Below are positions 12,139 to 23,559 of a DNA stretch of 64,000 nucleotides, one piece after another. The translations under genes were made by a program, and so were the position numbers. The stretch comes from Latrodectus hesperus (taxonomy: Eukaryota; Arthropoda; Arachnida; Araneae; Theridiidae): contig CM075857.1 in assembly GCA_037975125.1 (NCBI GenBank), forward strand, positions 44,157,172-44,221,171, written 5' to 3'. The notes under the pieces were generated by a model. That model did no database searches. It worked only from the letters and a program-made list of their open reading frames with translations, and was not told the origin of the DNA. Within the stretch, counting starts at the first letter, position 1. Every line of letters starts with the position of its first letter.

Positions 12139-12534
12139 GAATTAGCTAAGGAGGGTTCTGCTGAAACAACTGAAAATGGTGGACTACTTACGTTTAGTGA
12201 AATTTTCTCAAAGGTCAAAGCCGAAAACAGCAAGACTTGGAGGATCCCACCTACTCATGACTGGTATGAACAAAACCATCCTGGGGCTGCCCTGGAGCTG
12301 AAGGACAATAGGAAATTGCAAACCACCATTACCAGGCTCATTACTGGACATACTCGCACCCTTACATTCGTTCAGGGTCAGAAAGTGTTCCCTGTGTGCC
12401 TCAGGTGTAATTTCCTCCAAGCTTCTCCGGACCATCTGCTCTCCTGTCTGGGTTTGGAGAAGAGAGATCTTTTTGATAACCCTGCGCTGGTTCGGGACTT
12501 TCTCTGGGCGAACGATCTACTGGACTTGGTCTAG
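12139..12534 (+). CDS. C-terminal fragment of LINE ORF2 (RNase H end plus zinc-knuckle-like tail)
   Basis: The frame is open from the insertion junction, ELAKEGSAETTENGG, to the TAG at 12532-12534, giving 131 residues. The first residues match the end of an RNase H domain of the LAKEGS type. The rest, with TWRIPPTHDWYEQNHPGAAL, TRLITGHTRTLTFVQG and a Cys-rich CLRCNF...PDHLLSCLG segment, is the C-terminal tail I associate with jockey-like elements of spiders, in which two Cys and a His/Cys pair suggest zinc binding. There is no start codon of its own, since the upstream reverse transcriptase was never copied. It is not a functional gene. Confidence 0.8.
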   Translation, partial: ELAKEGSAETTENGGLLTFSEIFSKVKAENSKTWRIPPTHDWYEQNHPGAALELKDNRKLQTTITRLITGHTRTLTFVQGQKVFPVCLRCNFLQASPDHLLSCLGLEKRDLFDNPALVRDFLWANDLLDLV

Positions 12535-12570
12535 ATTGTACTAGATCAAGTGGAATAAGGAACAACAACA
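12139..12570 (+). mobile_element. 5'-truncated non-LTR retrotransposon (LINE), jockey-like, recent insertion
   Basis: Only the last 432 bp of a LINE inserted here. They are bracketed by a perfect 15-bp duplication ATTATTGTTACGAAC (12124-12138 and 12571-12585). The insertion begins inside the coding region, at the C-terminal end of the RNase H domain, and ends with a short 3' UTR and a GGAACAACAACAA tail. The base composition is visibly richer in G and C than the flanks. The intact reading frame and exact duplications indicate a young copy. Such 5' truncation is the usual outcome of incomplete reverse transcription. Confidence 0.9.
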
Positions 12571-12585
12571 ATTATTGTTACGAAC

Positions 12586-14964
12586 ATGTGTTATTACTAA
12601 CATATATAATTATTGCCACTAACATATTTATTTGCTACTGCCAAGCTAGTAACTAAAGGGATAGCATTCAGATAATTCAGTTCATTTGTACTTAGATAAA
12701 ACTTGAAGAGTATGCTGAAAATGATTTGGAATCCATTTTTAACTATTGTTTCCGGTTGAGTTAGCCCTCTCATGTAAAATGATAAACGAACTAAACCATT
12801 GTCAGCTGGCATTTATAAAAGATCATCTCTTCCGAAATTCGTCTTCTTTCGACCACTATGCTTGATTCATTACTTTGCTTTCCTTCTCGTGGTGACATGC
12901 ACAAAATGTTTTATGATGAATATTTTACTTTGCAAGTGTAAAAAATAGAAATTTTTGTGCTATACTAAAAAACATAACGTTGACAATATATTTTTCTCCG
13001 TATGAACGAGATTTTCGTGAAAAAGGTCATGTTTGTTTCGAGAAACAGCATTTACGATTTTTGCCGCTCTATTCACATAAAATATAGGCAAAATAATTCG
13101 TATCTAGTATGGAAATTAAGTAACACAAGGTGCATACTTAACATAAATTATTCTTACTGTGTCTGGTTTAAATAAATCTCTTTAACTTTTTCTGTCAAAC
13201 GGATTTAATATCGTTCTTTCATATTAACTTCTCATTCTACATGAAAAGAATATTTTGAAATTAAAACAAAAGAACATTTTTAGGTCTAATATTATAAGGA
13301 TTTGTGACAGTTAAAAAATATGTCAGAAGTTCTAGTGATCTTAGTAAATTTGAATAATGGATATAAATTTATAATATTTGAATTGCCTAAAAATTCTATT
13401 AACATATTCCCTTATTTAATCGATATTTTTCGTTCTAAATTATAGCAAATATTTGTGTGTTTTATGAATTTTGCTCAACCACTTGTTTATTTTTAAGTGA
13501 ATTGATGAAATTTTGTTAAGCTGTTTGCTTTAAAAAATTCTTTAAAATCAACGGGTTCTTGAACAGTAGGAATTTTTAGAAATGCAATTTAATCATGAGT
13601 ACAATTATTTATTAACAACAAGAATGAAAATAATTTTGATTATTTATCAAAATTTGTCGGTTATCAATTTTCTCCTTTCCTAACAAAATATTTCATCTTT
13701 AAGAATGAAACGTATTGTTACAATTTGAGTTATCATTTTTTTTAAATCGTGTATCATTCTTTTATTATAAATTTGAAGTCATGCATCATTTTAAGTGACA
13801 CAATTAAAAAATTTTATTTTCTCCATGAATGTAATCACATATCAAATAATTTAATTCCAGTTGAATAGTAAATTTCATTAAACAAAGATCCATATTTTAC
13901 TATCATCATTATTCTCATTGCATTTTTATTTTATAAACCTGAATTTTCTGATTTACTAGAAAACAGATACCAGGAAGTTAGAGGAATCTAATGGAAATTA
14001 AAGGAACAGATATTGAACAATTACTGCCAATGAAATACATAAAATTATCTTGGTTGACAATCAAAATTTTAAACTGAATATTGCTGACAAGCTCAATCTT
14101 AAAGCGATTCCCTTGTAATCAGCTTGGATACATTGGATAAAAATTAATTGCCTCATGCCTGATTCAGCAAAATTTCGACACTATTTTTTGGTTATTTATT
14201 GATAAAATATTTACTCATATCATACAAAAAGCTCCAATCATTAATTTACACTTTTTTTAATTTTTCCTTGAGAGAAACTCGAAGTTTCCTTACAGTGTAT
14301 TTTGAATTTAATTAATTTGTAAAATAGTCTTCTGTGTTGAAAATTTTTTTAATACATTTAGAAATAATTTAATTACACATGCAAAGTTGAATTCTAACTA
14401 ATACGAGATGAAAAGAACTTGAATGCAATATTTATTTATGTAATGGAATAATATCAAAAAAATTATAATGGTATGAAGCAATTAAATATAAATATTCGTA
14501 GACATGTTTAAGGAAATTTATTGGAGATGTATATACGTCTACATTGAACTGTTTTTATTTAATTGTTTTTTGTTCAATTTCCTTATATATCTTTAAGGTG
14601 CGTATTTAAAAATATTCTTGAATATATTTTCAGATGAGATTATTTTAATATATTTTCTTAAAATATTTTCTGGCAATCTTAGAAATTATTTTATATGCTT
14701 TCAGAACGTAGAATCATTTGTTCCAAGAACGTGAATCGTTGGGTATCCAAAATTACTCTCTTGGATTATTTATAAAATATTCCTGTACAGTTGAATCTTT
14801 TAAATTGAATCCTTAGGGGCTAATTTAAAAATTCGAAACTATAATATGCGATAGTTCAATACAAATATTTGGTCTGTCATTCTTTATATAGGAGGTAGTT
14901 GACAGCAATCGAAAAGTTCGCTATAACCGAATCTGTATTGAATAATATATTAATCACACTAAGG
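12586..14964. other. AT-rich intergenic DNA, nothing recognised
   Basis: This is a long AT-rich stretch without open frames above about 70 codons on either strand and without any repeat or RNA gene I can support. Confidence 0.5.
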
Positions 14965-14974
14965 TTTGCATTAT

Positions 14975-15256
14975 AACTAAACTCCGTGGCACGGCAGCCC
15001 ATGTAATCCAAGGCCTACAGTGCCCATCTCTGTTTTCTTGACCGAGAGGTCCTGGAGTGCGAAGCATATGTCCCGATTAGGTGGTCAGCTTAACGCGAAA
15101 CTTCCACCGTTTAGTTATCAAGCATGCTTGTTACTCAGTTTATCGACCCACTGAAGAGATGAACGGATGAATCTACCTGGCCCAGCCCGAGGATCGAACC
15201 TCCGACCAGTGCCTTGGGAGCGTGAGACGCTGCCACTAAGCCACCGGACTTCAAAA
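14975..15256 (-). mobile_element. tRNA-derived SINE (minus orientation)
   Basis: On the minus strand the head contains GTGGCTTAGTGGCAGCGTC (box A-like) and GGAGGTTCGATCCTC (box B with its stem). About 190 bp of unrelated body follow. The composition is much richer in G and C than the surroundings. Imperfect flanking repeats, TTTGCATTAT at 14965-14974 and TTTGCAGTAT at 15257-15266, are probably the target-site duplication with one change. The body does not resemble the SINEs at 10230 or 42485, so this is a separate family. Confidence 0.78.
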
Positions 15257-15266
15257 TTTGCAGTAT

Positions 15267-15929
15267 GTTTGAGATAATTCACATGACCACCGTTTCATTT
15301 CATCAAACAATGGACTCAATTGTTCCTTTGATATTGTTTATGTATGACATTATATTCTTTATACTATGCTAGTTATGATAAACAGTACGCGTTAATGGCA
15401 TTAAAATTTTTTTTTAAATTACTTAATGCTCCTTCTGTTGAAACATCTGCTATTTTTGTGTGAACCACACACACAAAATATTCAGAAGAGAGAGAATCAG
15501 GGAAAAACAAACTTAAATAAGAACTTAAATAAGAACAAACTTATAAAGAAAACGTGAAGGGAAATGAAATAAATAAACGTCACCTTATCCTTAAAAATGA
15601 TGAACAAAATTAGATAAAAGGATTTTTCCATGAACTATTATGCGCCAAAAATTGTTTTTATTCATAATTTTAAAAAAAAATCTGTAAGATCATTTGCTTC
15701 ATCAAAATTGAAAGCCTTTTATAAACTCAAACATTTTTGATTTTGCAAATATTCAATTGAAAATATTTTTTTGTTCATAACATCTTCTTTTCATATTCTG
15801 AAAAATATTGAAATTGTATTTTATTCATACATGGTTAAAAGCCATATGACAGTTGGATTAACTATTCTATCACAGCACGGAATAACCTTCTTTTATTTTC
15901 TTTATAGCACGACAACAAAACGGGTAGGA
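15267..15929. other. AT-rich intergenic DNA, nothing recognised
   Basis: The DNA is AT-rich. The short frame at 15771-15953 has no recognisable content. Confidence 0.45.
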
Positions 15930-16190
15930 ATGGTTTGTTGTTGTTACTTATGACATTTGGACAAGCCAAGCTCGCTGTGCCGTCAGTAGGATGTATCTTT
16001 CGTTTAACCAGAGCACCACGAAGGTGAAAATACGACTTTACTCTAAACTCCTCCGATAGATGGCACCACCAGAGGATCCACTTCCTCAATTTTGACATTG
16101 ATCTGGAGAGGGAGGAAATTTTCTCCAGGCCATTTCACCCATGGTAACTGCTGAACGGCCGACCTCAGGACTTTTGATTCCACAGATTTA
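15930..16190 (-). mobile_element. Retroposon fragment with (AAC)n tail (minus orientation)
   Basis: Read on the minus strand, a block of balanced base composition ends in GTAACAACAACAAAC, the same style of tail as the LINE at 12139. It contains the segments CGGCCGTTCAGCAG and GAAATGGCCTGGAGAAAATT. No box B is visible, so this is more likely a LINE 3' UTR piece than a SINE. The target-site duplication could not be identified. The minus-strand 78-codon frame across it (15862-16098) is incidental. Confidence 0.5.
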
Positions 16191-17361
16191 ATGTATATTA
16201 GTATGGTTTAGTCTATGGTAATATTATATATATATATGATTGCAGAAAATAGTATAGGTTAAATGCAAGATATGATATCATGTTTGGCTATATAATGTAG
16301 ATATATCTGGAAGCTTTTCGGGACATATTTCTGTATTTTGCTACTACGAAGAACAGTCGAAATCTATAAATGCCCTTGCCAACTGGGAGATCAGATTAAA
16401 TTAAAGATTGCTTGAAACTTGAAAGCTGTACGATACAGCGCTTTGTATCAAGATACTGTTTTCCATTATAGCTTGTAGATTGCAAACTGCAGATTATCCT
16501 CTTCCTTTATCCCATTATTATGATTGGTGTAAAAATGTTTTTGAGTTTCTCCGTTATTTATGAATTAATTGCGAATAAAGTGTGCTTACTCATCGCGCAT
16601 GCGTATTCCGAATCCGCAAACCAAACAGATTGCAACAGAAGAATTAAAAACTAATTAATCACATGGGCTGTTTCTTAATTTTCTTCCTAGAAAAAGTTGA
16701 TGCGAATTTGTGTAAATAAAGGAAATTACTGCATTGTGTTACTTCCTTTAAGACTTCTGATATAATTTAATGTATGCAGAAATTTATATATCATTTGCAG
16801 AAATTATAATAAATGCAGAATATTATATATCATTATTTGCTCAAACACTTCTTTTAATTTTCTTTTATATATTGAGAAACATCGAAGATAATTAAATTTT
16901 TGTTTTGTATTCTACTTATAATTATTCTTACATGATCATTTATAATTATCAATAATCAATCAATAATTATACGAATATAACAAAAATTGAAATCATACCA
17001 CGCTTTCCAGTAATAGAAATTAAATTTCCAGCAGTATTTTGTGTGTTACAGTGATCACAAATTTTGTATTTTTTTAATTGAATTCTTGTGGATTAAAATT
17101 TTATGACATAATTTTATGATTTTCTCTTATAATTTTCCCCTTAATTGTTATAAAACAAAATCAGGAGAATAAATTTCTAGAATGTTTGATATAATAATTT
17201 TATCTTGATACAAAAAGTTTATACACATTTTGAGAATTTAAAATTTAAAAAGAAAAAAATTTGGCAAAATATTGTGATGAGGATTCAAATTTTTGTATAT
17301 CATGTGACAGATTTAATATTGATGTTTTATGTATGATATTTATTTTTTGTGCAATTATATA
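16191..17361. other. AT-rich intergenic DNA, nothing recognised
   Basis: No gene or repeat family was identified. Short direct repeats of ATATATCATT lie near 16785-16835. Confidence 0.4.
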
Positions 17362-18326
17362 CAGGTAACCCTCCTATAACACGGTAGTTCGGTTCCTAGA
17401 AAATGCCGTGTTGTGTGAAATCGTGTTGTATGAGACCCAGAACTAGTACAAAAAGGGGGTTACGTTCCAAAAACTTATTAAAAACAAATATTTTTTTTAA
17501 TTCGACATAAACAACTTAATTTTTATTAAATAATAAATGTATATCCAACACAAAGTAAGAAAAAAATATTTTAATCTAACGCAACCCTAATTTAATGAAT
17601 TTATTCGTCGTCACTGCTCAGTACAATCAACCGAGAACGTTTTTTGGGTGGAACGATATCGCCTTCACTTTCAGAACTTTTTTCTCTATTTAAAGTTTTT
17701 GTATGTTTTCCCCTCTTAAAAAAATCAATAATCGAACTTTGCTGACTAGTTCTTACTAGGTCATTGTAAATTTCGCGGTATGGAGTTAAACAGTTTTGCA
17801 GCTCCCTTTTGAATTTTCGACTTCTTTCCGTGGAAGGGTCTGTTTTCAAGAAAAATGACTCGAGATTTTCCGCTAAGCATAGGCCTTCTTGTAATTCTTT
17901 TAATGTTAAATTCTTAACTGCACAATCTTCATCAGAGCTAGCGTCCTCAAAATCTATTTGATTTGCATCCAGGGATGCCATTTCCATCAAATCCGCTTCG
18001 TCAACTTCTTCCACTAATAATTCTTGAATGTCTTCAGTAGCCATATCCACAAAACCTTTGCCTCCGATTGATTTAGCGACTTTTAATATGGCACCAATTT
18101 CGTTTTCTGATGTTTCACGCATGATTTCTGTTTCAACTGAAGAGGGCTATATCTTCTTCCAACACGCATTTAAGGTTGATGTTTTTATTTCATAATAATA
18201 ACAAGCTCTAACATTGGAACAAAACCGTGTCATAGGATGACGTGTTGTAGGAATTTTCCCGCAATTTACGAATCGTGTTATAGCGAAACCGTGTTATAAG
18301 ATACCGTTTTATAGGAAGGTTACCTG
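17362..18326 (-). mobile_element. Tigger (pogo-family) deletion derivative
   Basis: This is a 965-bp element with terminal inverted repeats of about 25 bp (17362-17386 and 18302-18326). They begin CAGGTAACC, show two mismatches, and are flanked by TA on both sides. Just inside both ends the motif CGTGTTATA or close variants recurs many times, forming subterminal repeats that may be transposase-binding sites. Full Tigger elements are about 2.4 kb or more; this copy has lost the DNA-binding and catalytic part of the transposase but keeps its C-terminal coding segment. It is therefore non-autonomous and would depend on a full-length relative. Confidence 0.88.
17601..18122 (-). CDS. C-terminal Tigger transposase fragment, intact 173-codon ORF
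   Basis: The frame opens with ATG at 18120-18122 and closes with TAA at 17601-17603, and it has no lesion. The protein is acidic in its middle (EELLVEEVDEADL, DFEDASSDEDCA). It then matches the Tigger/TIGD1-type C-terminal domain: an LTLKELQEGLCLAENLESFF helix, DPSTERSRKFKRELQNCL, and a closing IIDFFKRG. It ends in a basic PPKKRSR stretch resembling a nuclear localisation signal, followed by SSDDE. The helix-turn-helix and DDE catalytic parts are missing: an in-frame TAG lies shortly upstream of the ATG and the inverted repeat begins only 200 bp away. Either the element is recent or the fragment is under constraint. Expression cannot be judged from sequence. Confidence 0.72.
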   Translation of the reverse strand: MRETSENEIGAILKVAKSIGGKGFVDMATEDIQELLVEEVDEADLMEMASLDANQIDFEDASSDEDCAVKNLTLKELQEGLCLAENLESFFLKTDPSTERSRKFKRELQNCLTPYREIYNDLVRTSQQSSIIDFFKRGKHTKTLNREKSSESEGDIVPPKKRSRLIVLSSDDE

Positions 18327-20439
18327 TATATAATTTCTGACTTTTAATTGAATTTTGATGTAGTTAGCCTGAGAATTTTTGTTCCTTTATCTACATGATT
18401 TACTTTCAGATTTGAGTTATCTCAAAGCATTATTTTCACTTTTAGAAGAATAATATTGACTGTATTGCAATTTACCCAAGTAGGACTTCAAAACAAATGA
18501 AGATGAGTTAGAATTCATTTTTGAAGATTGAGATTCTTGCATACCAAAATTCATTTCCTCTAGATTATTAATTCTTGATAATTCTATTCCGATTGATTTA
18601 TAGCTAGTTACGGAAAATGGCATATCCATCAAACTAAGCTTCATTTGAAACAAATTACCTTGATATTGCTGTGGAAGTAAATGAATTTAACTAAAATATA
18701 CACGGAGTCCATATCATCCTGTAATACTGCTTGAATACATATTCTTAAGATTTTAATTTAGGAAATTAATGGAGAGTTATCTTTATTTCATGATTCTAAA
18801 AAATTACAAAAAACAATTTAAGGATCTTAAACTTACAGAAAATTGCAAAAACAAGGATTCTTGATACAGATATACGCGATAACGTTAAATGAACGTCACT
18901 CGACACACATTATTTCAAAATATCACAATTTGTTATATTCCATGCCAATTTATTTTTACTAATAACCTTCACTGACGTGAAAATTTCCACAAAAATATGC
19001 AGATAAGACTTCATTCTATGCAAAATTACGGAGATATTTCACAATGATTGTCCTTGTACTAATGAATTTATAATATGCATGAAAACAGCTAGGTAAACCA
19101 TGTAGTTAAAAACATCACTTATTATTCAAGATCTGAAGAACAAAATTCTCGCAGTTTAAAAACTAGAATTATTTTTCGAAAAACGTCATTTCAAATCTGC
19201 AAAAACTATGCGAACCTGAGTAAAGTCATTTCTCTCATTGGTTTCGTCTCGTGTAGGTAGTCATCATATCGAGACGAAATCAATGACATTTTAAAAAAAG
19301 CCGATGTGCCTGTAGTGACTCATTCAATTGAAACAATGCTATTGCTGTGCAACCCAAACATGACCAAATTGTACATCAGATTTTCTTTTCCATGAAGGAA
19401 TGTTTGCAAATATGCATAAATCCATTTAACGCAAATTCCCTATCTTTCCCCAGAAAAAAAAAATCCAAAATTTATTTGATCAAACTATGACGAGACAAAT
19501 ACAAGTCTACAAGCCAACATAATACAAATCTTGAGCTAACTGCAATTCAGTTTCTCAGGCAAACACAATTGATTAAATTCCAATGTCAAAGAAAGAGGCT
19601 GGAAAATGTCCCAAAAGTACTTATAAATACAACTATTGAGTGCACATATATATCAGAATTCTCTTCATATTTTAATATTTATAAATGACTCATTCATCAC
19701 TTAATTTCTAATATTTTAAAAACCAAATCAACTGCAAAATGTCTTCTTTACATTTAACTTCAATTTCATATTAAAAAAATTTTAGTCTTTGCTTCGATTT
19801 CTATTTTAAGCAAAAGGTGAAAAGGACATTGTCTACTGAAATAATACCTACGATATTGAATACTAACGGAATATGGAAAAAATAGCTTAAAAACTAGAAT
19901 TACTTTACTACTAGATGTAAACATCGTGTCTGTATAAATCATTAGAATTATATAATATATACAAAAGAAAGGACTGATTAAATAATGTAATTAAAATACT
20001 TGTACTAGTCACTTTAATTATATTCTTAAGAAGATATAATTGTTTTTCTTCCTATAAAAAAAGTTTCTTCCAATATTTTATTTGAATGCGAATTGACTTC
20101 GACTTTGTTCATTGAATTGTTTTTCTTCTGCTAATTAAGGAACAACTAACATAAATAAAAATGTCCTTTGATTATTTAAAGTGAACTTAATTACGATACT
20201 TTTCACTTGAATAATAATAAACAATACCTTGTTAATTATAAAAGTAGCATTTATTTTTTAAATGAATTTCAGGACTTAGCATGTGATAAAGGTATTTCTG
20301 GCCACTTTCAGAAAGTATAGAACAATTTTATCAAAAAATCCCTCTAAATTACTATACAATATTTTCCCTTTTTATATAATGCCTTTTTATTATAGTAATT
20401 AAAAAGAAAGTCATAAACCTAAATGTCTGAAATATTTTA
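18327..20439. other. AT-rich intergenic DNA with one hairpin
   Basis: A 78-codon minus-strand frame at 18417-18653 is serine-rich and not recognised; it may be chance. A hairpin at 19235-19286 is listed separately. Nothing else was found. Confidence 0.4.
19235..19286. repeat. Short inverted repeat (hairpin)
   Basis: Two 17-base arms, TCATTGGTTTCGTCTCG (19235-19251) and CGAGACGAAATCAATGA (19270-19286), pair at 16 of 17 positions around an 18-base loop. The stem is too short for a typical microRNA precursor. A transposon remnant or a structural element is possible. Confidence 0.7.
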
Positions 20440-20708
20440 TACCCAAACCTAAATCTTTAAAATCACAAACTTAGACGTTTTGGAAAAGCTTCCACATTTG
20501 GCTTGAAAACTAATGATCATACCCTTTTGGTCATCGGATAAATCGCTCCGTTTTTGCATTACTCCAACAATTGCATTGTTTACCGAAGCCCTCGTACACC
20601 CTTTATATACACTCTACAGCACTGTGCTGCCACCTGCCTTCTGTGATTGGTAATATAATGTCTATGTTGAAAGTACGGTAATGATCACAATAATGTCACT
20701 GGACTGTG
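20440..20708 (-). pseudogene. 5' end fragment of a Tc1-like transposon
   Basis: On the minus strand the end near 20708 reads CACAGTCCAGTGACATTATT, a Tc1-style terminus next to TA (20709-20710). A candidate start codon at 20557-20559 follows, with a protein beginning MQKRSDLSDDQKGMIISFQA and continuing with SFSKTSKFV. This resembles the first helix of a Tc1 helix-turn-helix domain. The frame decays after about 35 residues, and no opposite terminus or catalytic motif was found, so only the first few hundred bases survive. Confidence 0.5.
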
Positions 20709-21299
20709 TAATTCATACAAGAAAACAACTTTTCAAAATAGCGCCTTATTCTTCTTTTGTATACAATTCACAAATGTCGCTGGAATTGCACAGGATGTAT
20801 GACATCATTAAAATTGTAATCATGTGCATATCCTATACTAAAGTATTAATGGTACGAATTTCACTAGGCTTGAATGAGGTTTAAATTCAAGCCTATATTT
20901 ATATATCACTCATTTTTCTCTTGGTAATTATAGAGCACTTTCCAAACAAATAGATCCAGATTCAAATGCAGAAGCCATATTTAGCTTTATCTTTCAAGGT
21001 TTTTTTCTTACAAACATTTATTTTCTTCAATTATAATAACTATATCTCAAATGTGAGCATGTTATTTTAGTATTTTCCATTCTTGTTACACTGAATAATC
21101 TTTCTAAAGTTGTTTACAGTTTAATAAATTTAAATACTCTCAACATCAACTTTACTCAGCGTCTTAAATTTGAGATCTAATATTCGCTTCAAATTATTTG
21201 TTCCATCAAATCAATTAGTATTCGTTCCTCACTTCATTTGTCCTTGAAGTAAGTTACAAGAACGGTGAAAACAAAAAGACTCCTTTGTCACTTATCGGA

Positions 21300-21470
21300 A
21301 CCAGACCTCTCTTTCTTCCCCCTCTCTGTCTTCCTCTCCCTGTCTACCTGAGTTGTGATTGGTTATGATCGAACACACTCCTCCTCTAACTTAATAGACT
21401 CTCCGCTTCGTTTAATATTTGAAGAGTAGAACCAGACGTGTCGTGCAGAGGAGCAGAGCTTTTCTCCGAG
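21300..21470 (+). promoter_or_regulatory. Possible promoter and non-coding first exon ending at a splice donor
   Basis: A pyrimidine-rich block (21306-21345) and an inverted CCAAT box (GATTGGTT, 21357-21364) precede a locally GC-richer stretch. That stretch ends in CTCCGAG|GTAACA, a plausible 5' splice site after 21470. The layout resembles the leader exon of CPT1 at the other end of the window. No coding exon for a separate gene was found downstream, so this could be a leader exon of an unseen transcript, an alternative distal leader for CPT1, or chance. Confidence 0.3.
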
Positions 21471-21965
21471 GTAACAATTTTGCCCTCTGTTTTGGTTTTC
21501 ATTTCTTGTCTTAAGCAAATGATTTATGGATGCGCTTCACGAATTTATGAATTTCATACTTATGACTTCAAGAAATCTTTTTATTTCTTTTATTTTTGAT
21601 ATTAAATACTTTCTCTTATTTAAATAACAATTAATATATTACGTAAAATTAATTTATTTCATTTGTAATGAAAGATTATTGTAATATGGTTGAGATATTC
21701 TAATCGTTGACAATATGAATTTTGAATATCGTTGACAGATTCAAGAAACATGAACTCGGGTATTAAATGAAATTATTTGTATCCTTAATTAAAAGATAAT
21801 TAAATATTTATGATTTATATTAGAATATGTTGATTAAATTCTTATGCTTAATTTTAATTTACACTGCTGTGTTTCAAACTATTCATTTTATGTAATTGTG
21901 ATACTAGTAAAGGTTTTAATATGTTCTTCATTATCTGTATGGTCTCCTGTAATGCAATAGTTATT

Positions 21966-22101
21966 GACATCAATATGATAACACCAATAGCTTGATGACA
22001 TCTATATAATTACACCAATGGGTTAATGACAACTATGTAATTACACCGATGGCATAACGATATCGATATAATTACTCCAATGGCTTAATGATATCAATAT
22101 A
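21966..22101. repeat. Minisatellite, 31-bp unit, 4.4 copies
   Basis: Units start at 21966, 21997, 22028, 22059 and (partial) 22090. Each begins GA(C/T)AT or GACAA and carries a core close to ATAATTACACCAATGG. Copies differ at roughly 4-8 positions from each other, with no length change. Confidence 0.88.
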
Positions 22102-23559
22102 AGTTTCTAGAAACCAGTTTTTGAATAATTTCTATCAATCTATATTGTTATTGTGAAAGAAGTTATCTCTTATTTCTTGAATCAAATAAATTTACCAAAG
22201 AATTACTTATTTTTATAAATGTATGAATGATAACAAGTTCCTGTACACTAAGATAATGCATTCTTAAAACATTAATTTTATGTTTACTTTCAATAACGTG
22301 ATTTTTTAAATTTTATTATACTAAAGAATTTTTAATAAGAAATAGAAAAACAATTCCGATCTTTTTGCGAATTCTTAACTACAGTCTTAAGGAAAAAAAA
22401 AGTGTAGATTTATCAATGAAGGAATATGAGAATTTTTGTGAAGCTTATACGCGTAAATTATTAATAAATATTAGAAAAGTAGATAAAGACCCTTTATTAT
22501 AAATGCTAACATTCTTTAAGTAAAATCCTTATTAATAATCCAAAAGATTATGTTTAAACTACGTTCGATTACTATTATGTCTATTAAAAAAACTAATTTT
22601 TTAGTGAACAATCTAATTAAATGCCTCTGATTACATTTAAATTTTTAAAGAGTTATAAAAGGAAAAAAATGGAAGATTACATTTTTTTCAATTCTTAAAT
22701 CTCAGGTTTAGAACATTCGCCAATTAATATGCTTCATCTTCTTTAAATATATATTATTACTGCTCTGTGATTTTTGTTTTTACATATAATGTAAAATAAA
22801 TCTCATGCTTATTTTTATTAATCGTTATAAGATCTATGTGTGGATATAAAAAATACATATTTCTATTAAAAATACTCCAAGAATGTCTAAGATTGTAATA
22901 ATTATTATACTAAGTGTTCTCAAGCATATTTTAATGCTTTTTGTGTGAATGGCAATTTAAAGATTCTGTGTGATTCCAAAATGTTATTTATTTAAACTCA
23001 AATTATCAAATGTGATGTTTACATTGTTTTTTCTTTAAAGAAATGCGGCTCTTTGAAAGATTATTTGTGGCTTTCGATAAATGTACCCGAGTTTCCTTTT
23101 TATATTTTTGTGTACTTAAAAAATTATTATCATCCCCGTATGTGTTTCAAAATGACTTACATTATTGACAACAAATATGGAAGACTAACTGCAACATTGT
23201 AACAAATTTCATTTCCGTACTAATTAAAATCTATGTGACTCATCGAAAACTGCGTGAACGAACATAAACAACAGAGTGATTGACCGACTCCAGACCGATT
23301 TTTAATTTGTCAACTTTCATCGCAACGGGCAATTGACATTGTGCTCTGCAGAAAACAATTTGTATCTCTCTTGCAACGGATATAATTTGTAATCTGGAAT
23401 TTTTGTTAAGTTAACTATAATTCGTTTCGTAGTTTGTAACACGTGTTGTTACTGTTTTAATAACACAAAACTTGTATTTTCTAAATTTCTTTATTTATTT
23501 CCAGTTCTTTTTTTTAAAAAAAAGGAGGACACTGAATCAATGTAAAAAAAGAAAATAGA
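22102..23559. other. AT-rich intergenic DNA, nothing recognised
   Basis: No coding frame or repeat family was identified. The left end of the hAT fossil should lie in the right part of this stretch but could not be placed. Confidence 0.4.

Noticed and set aside
21966..22101. CRISPR-like array
   Set aside because: The 31-bp units are contiguous, diverged tandem copies without unique spacers, in a eukaryotic genome; this is a minisatellite.
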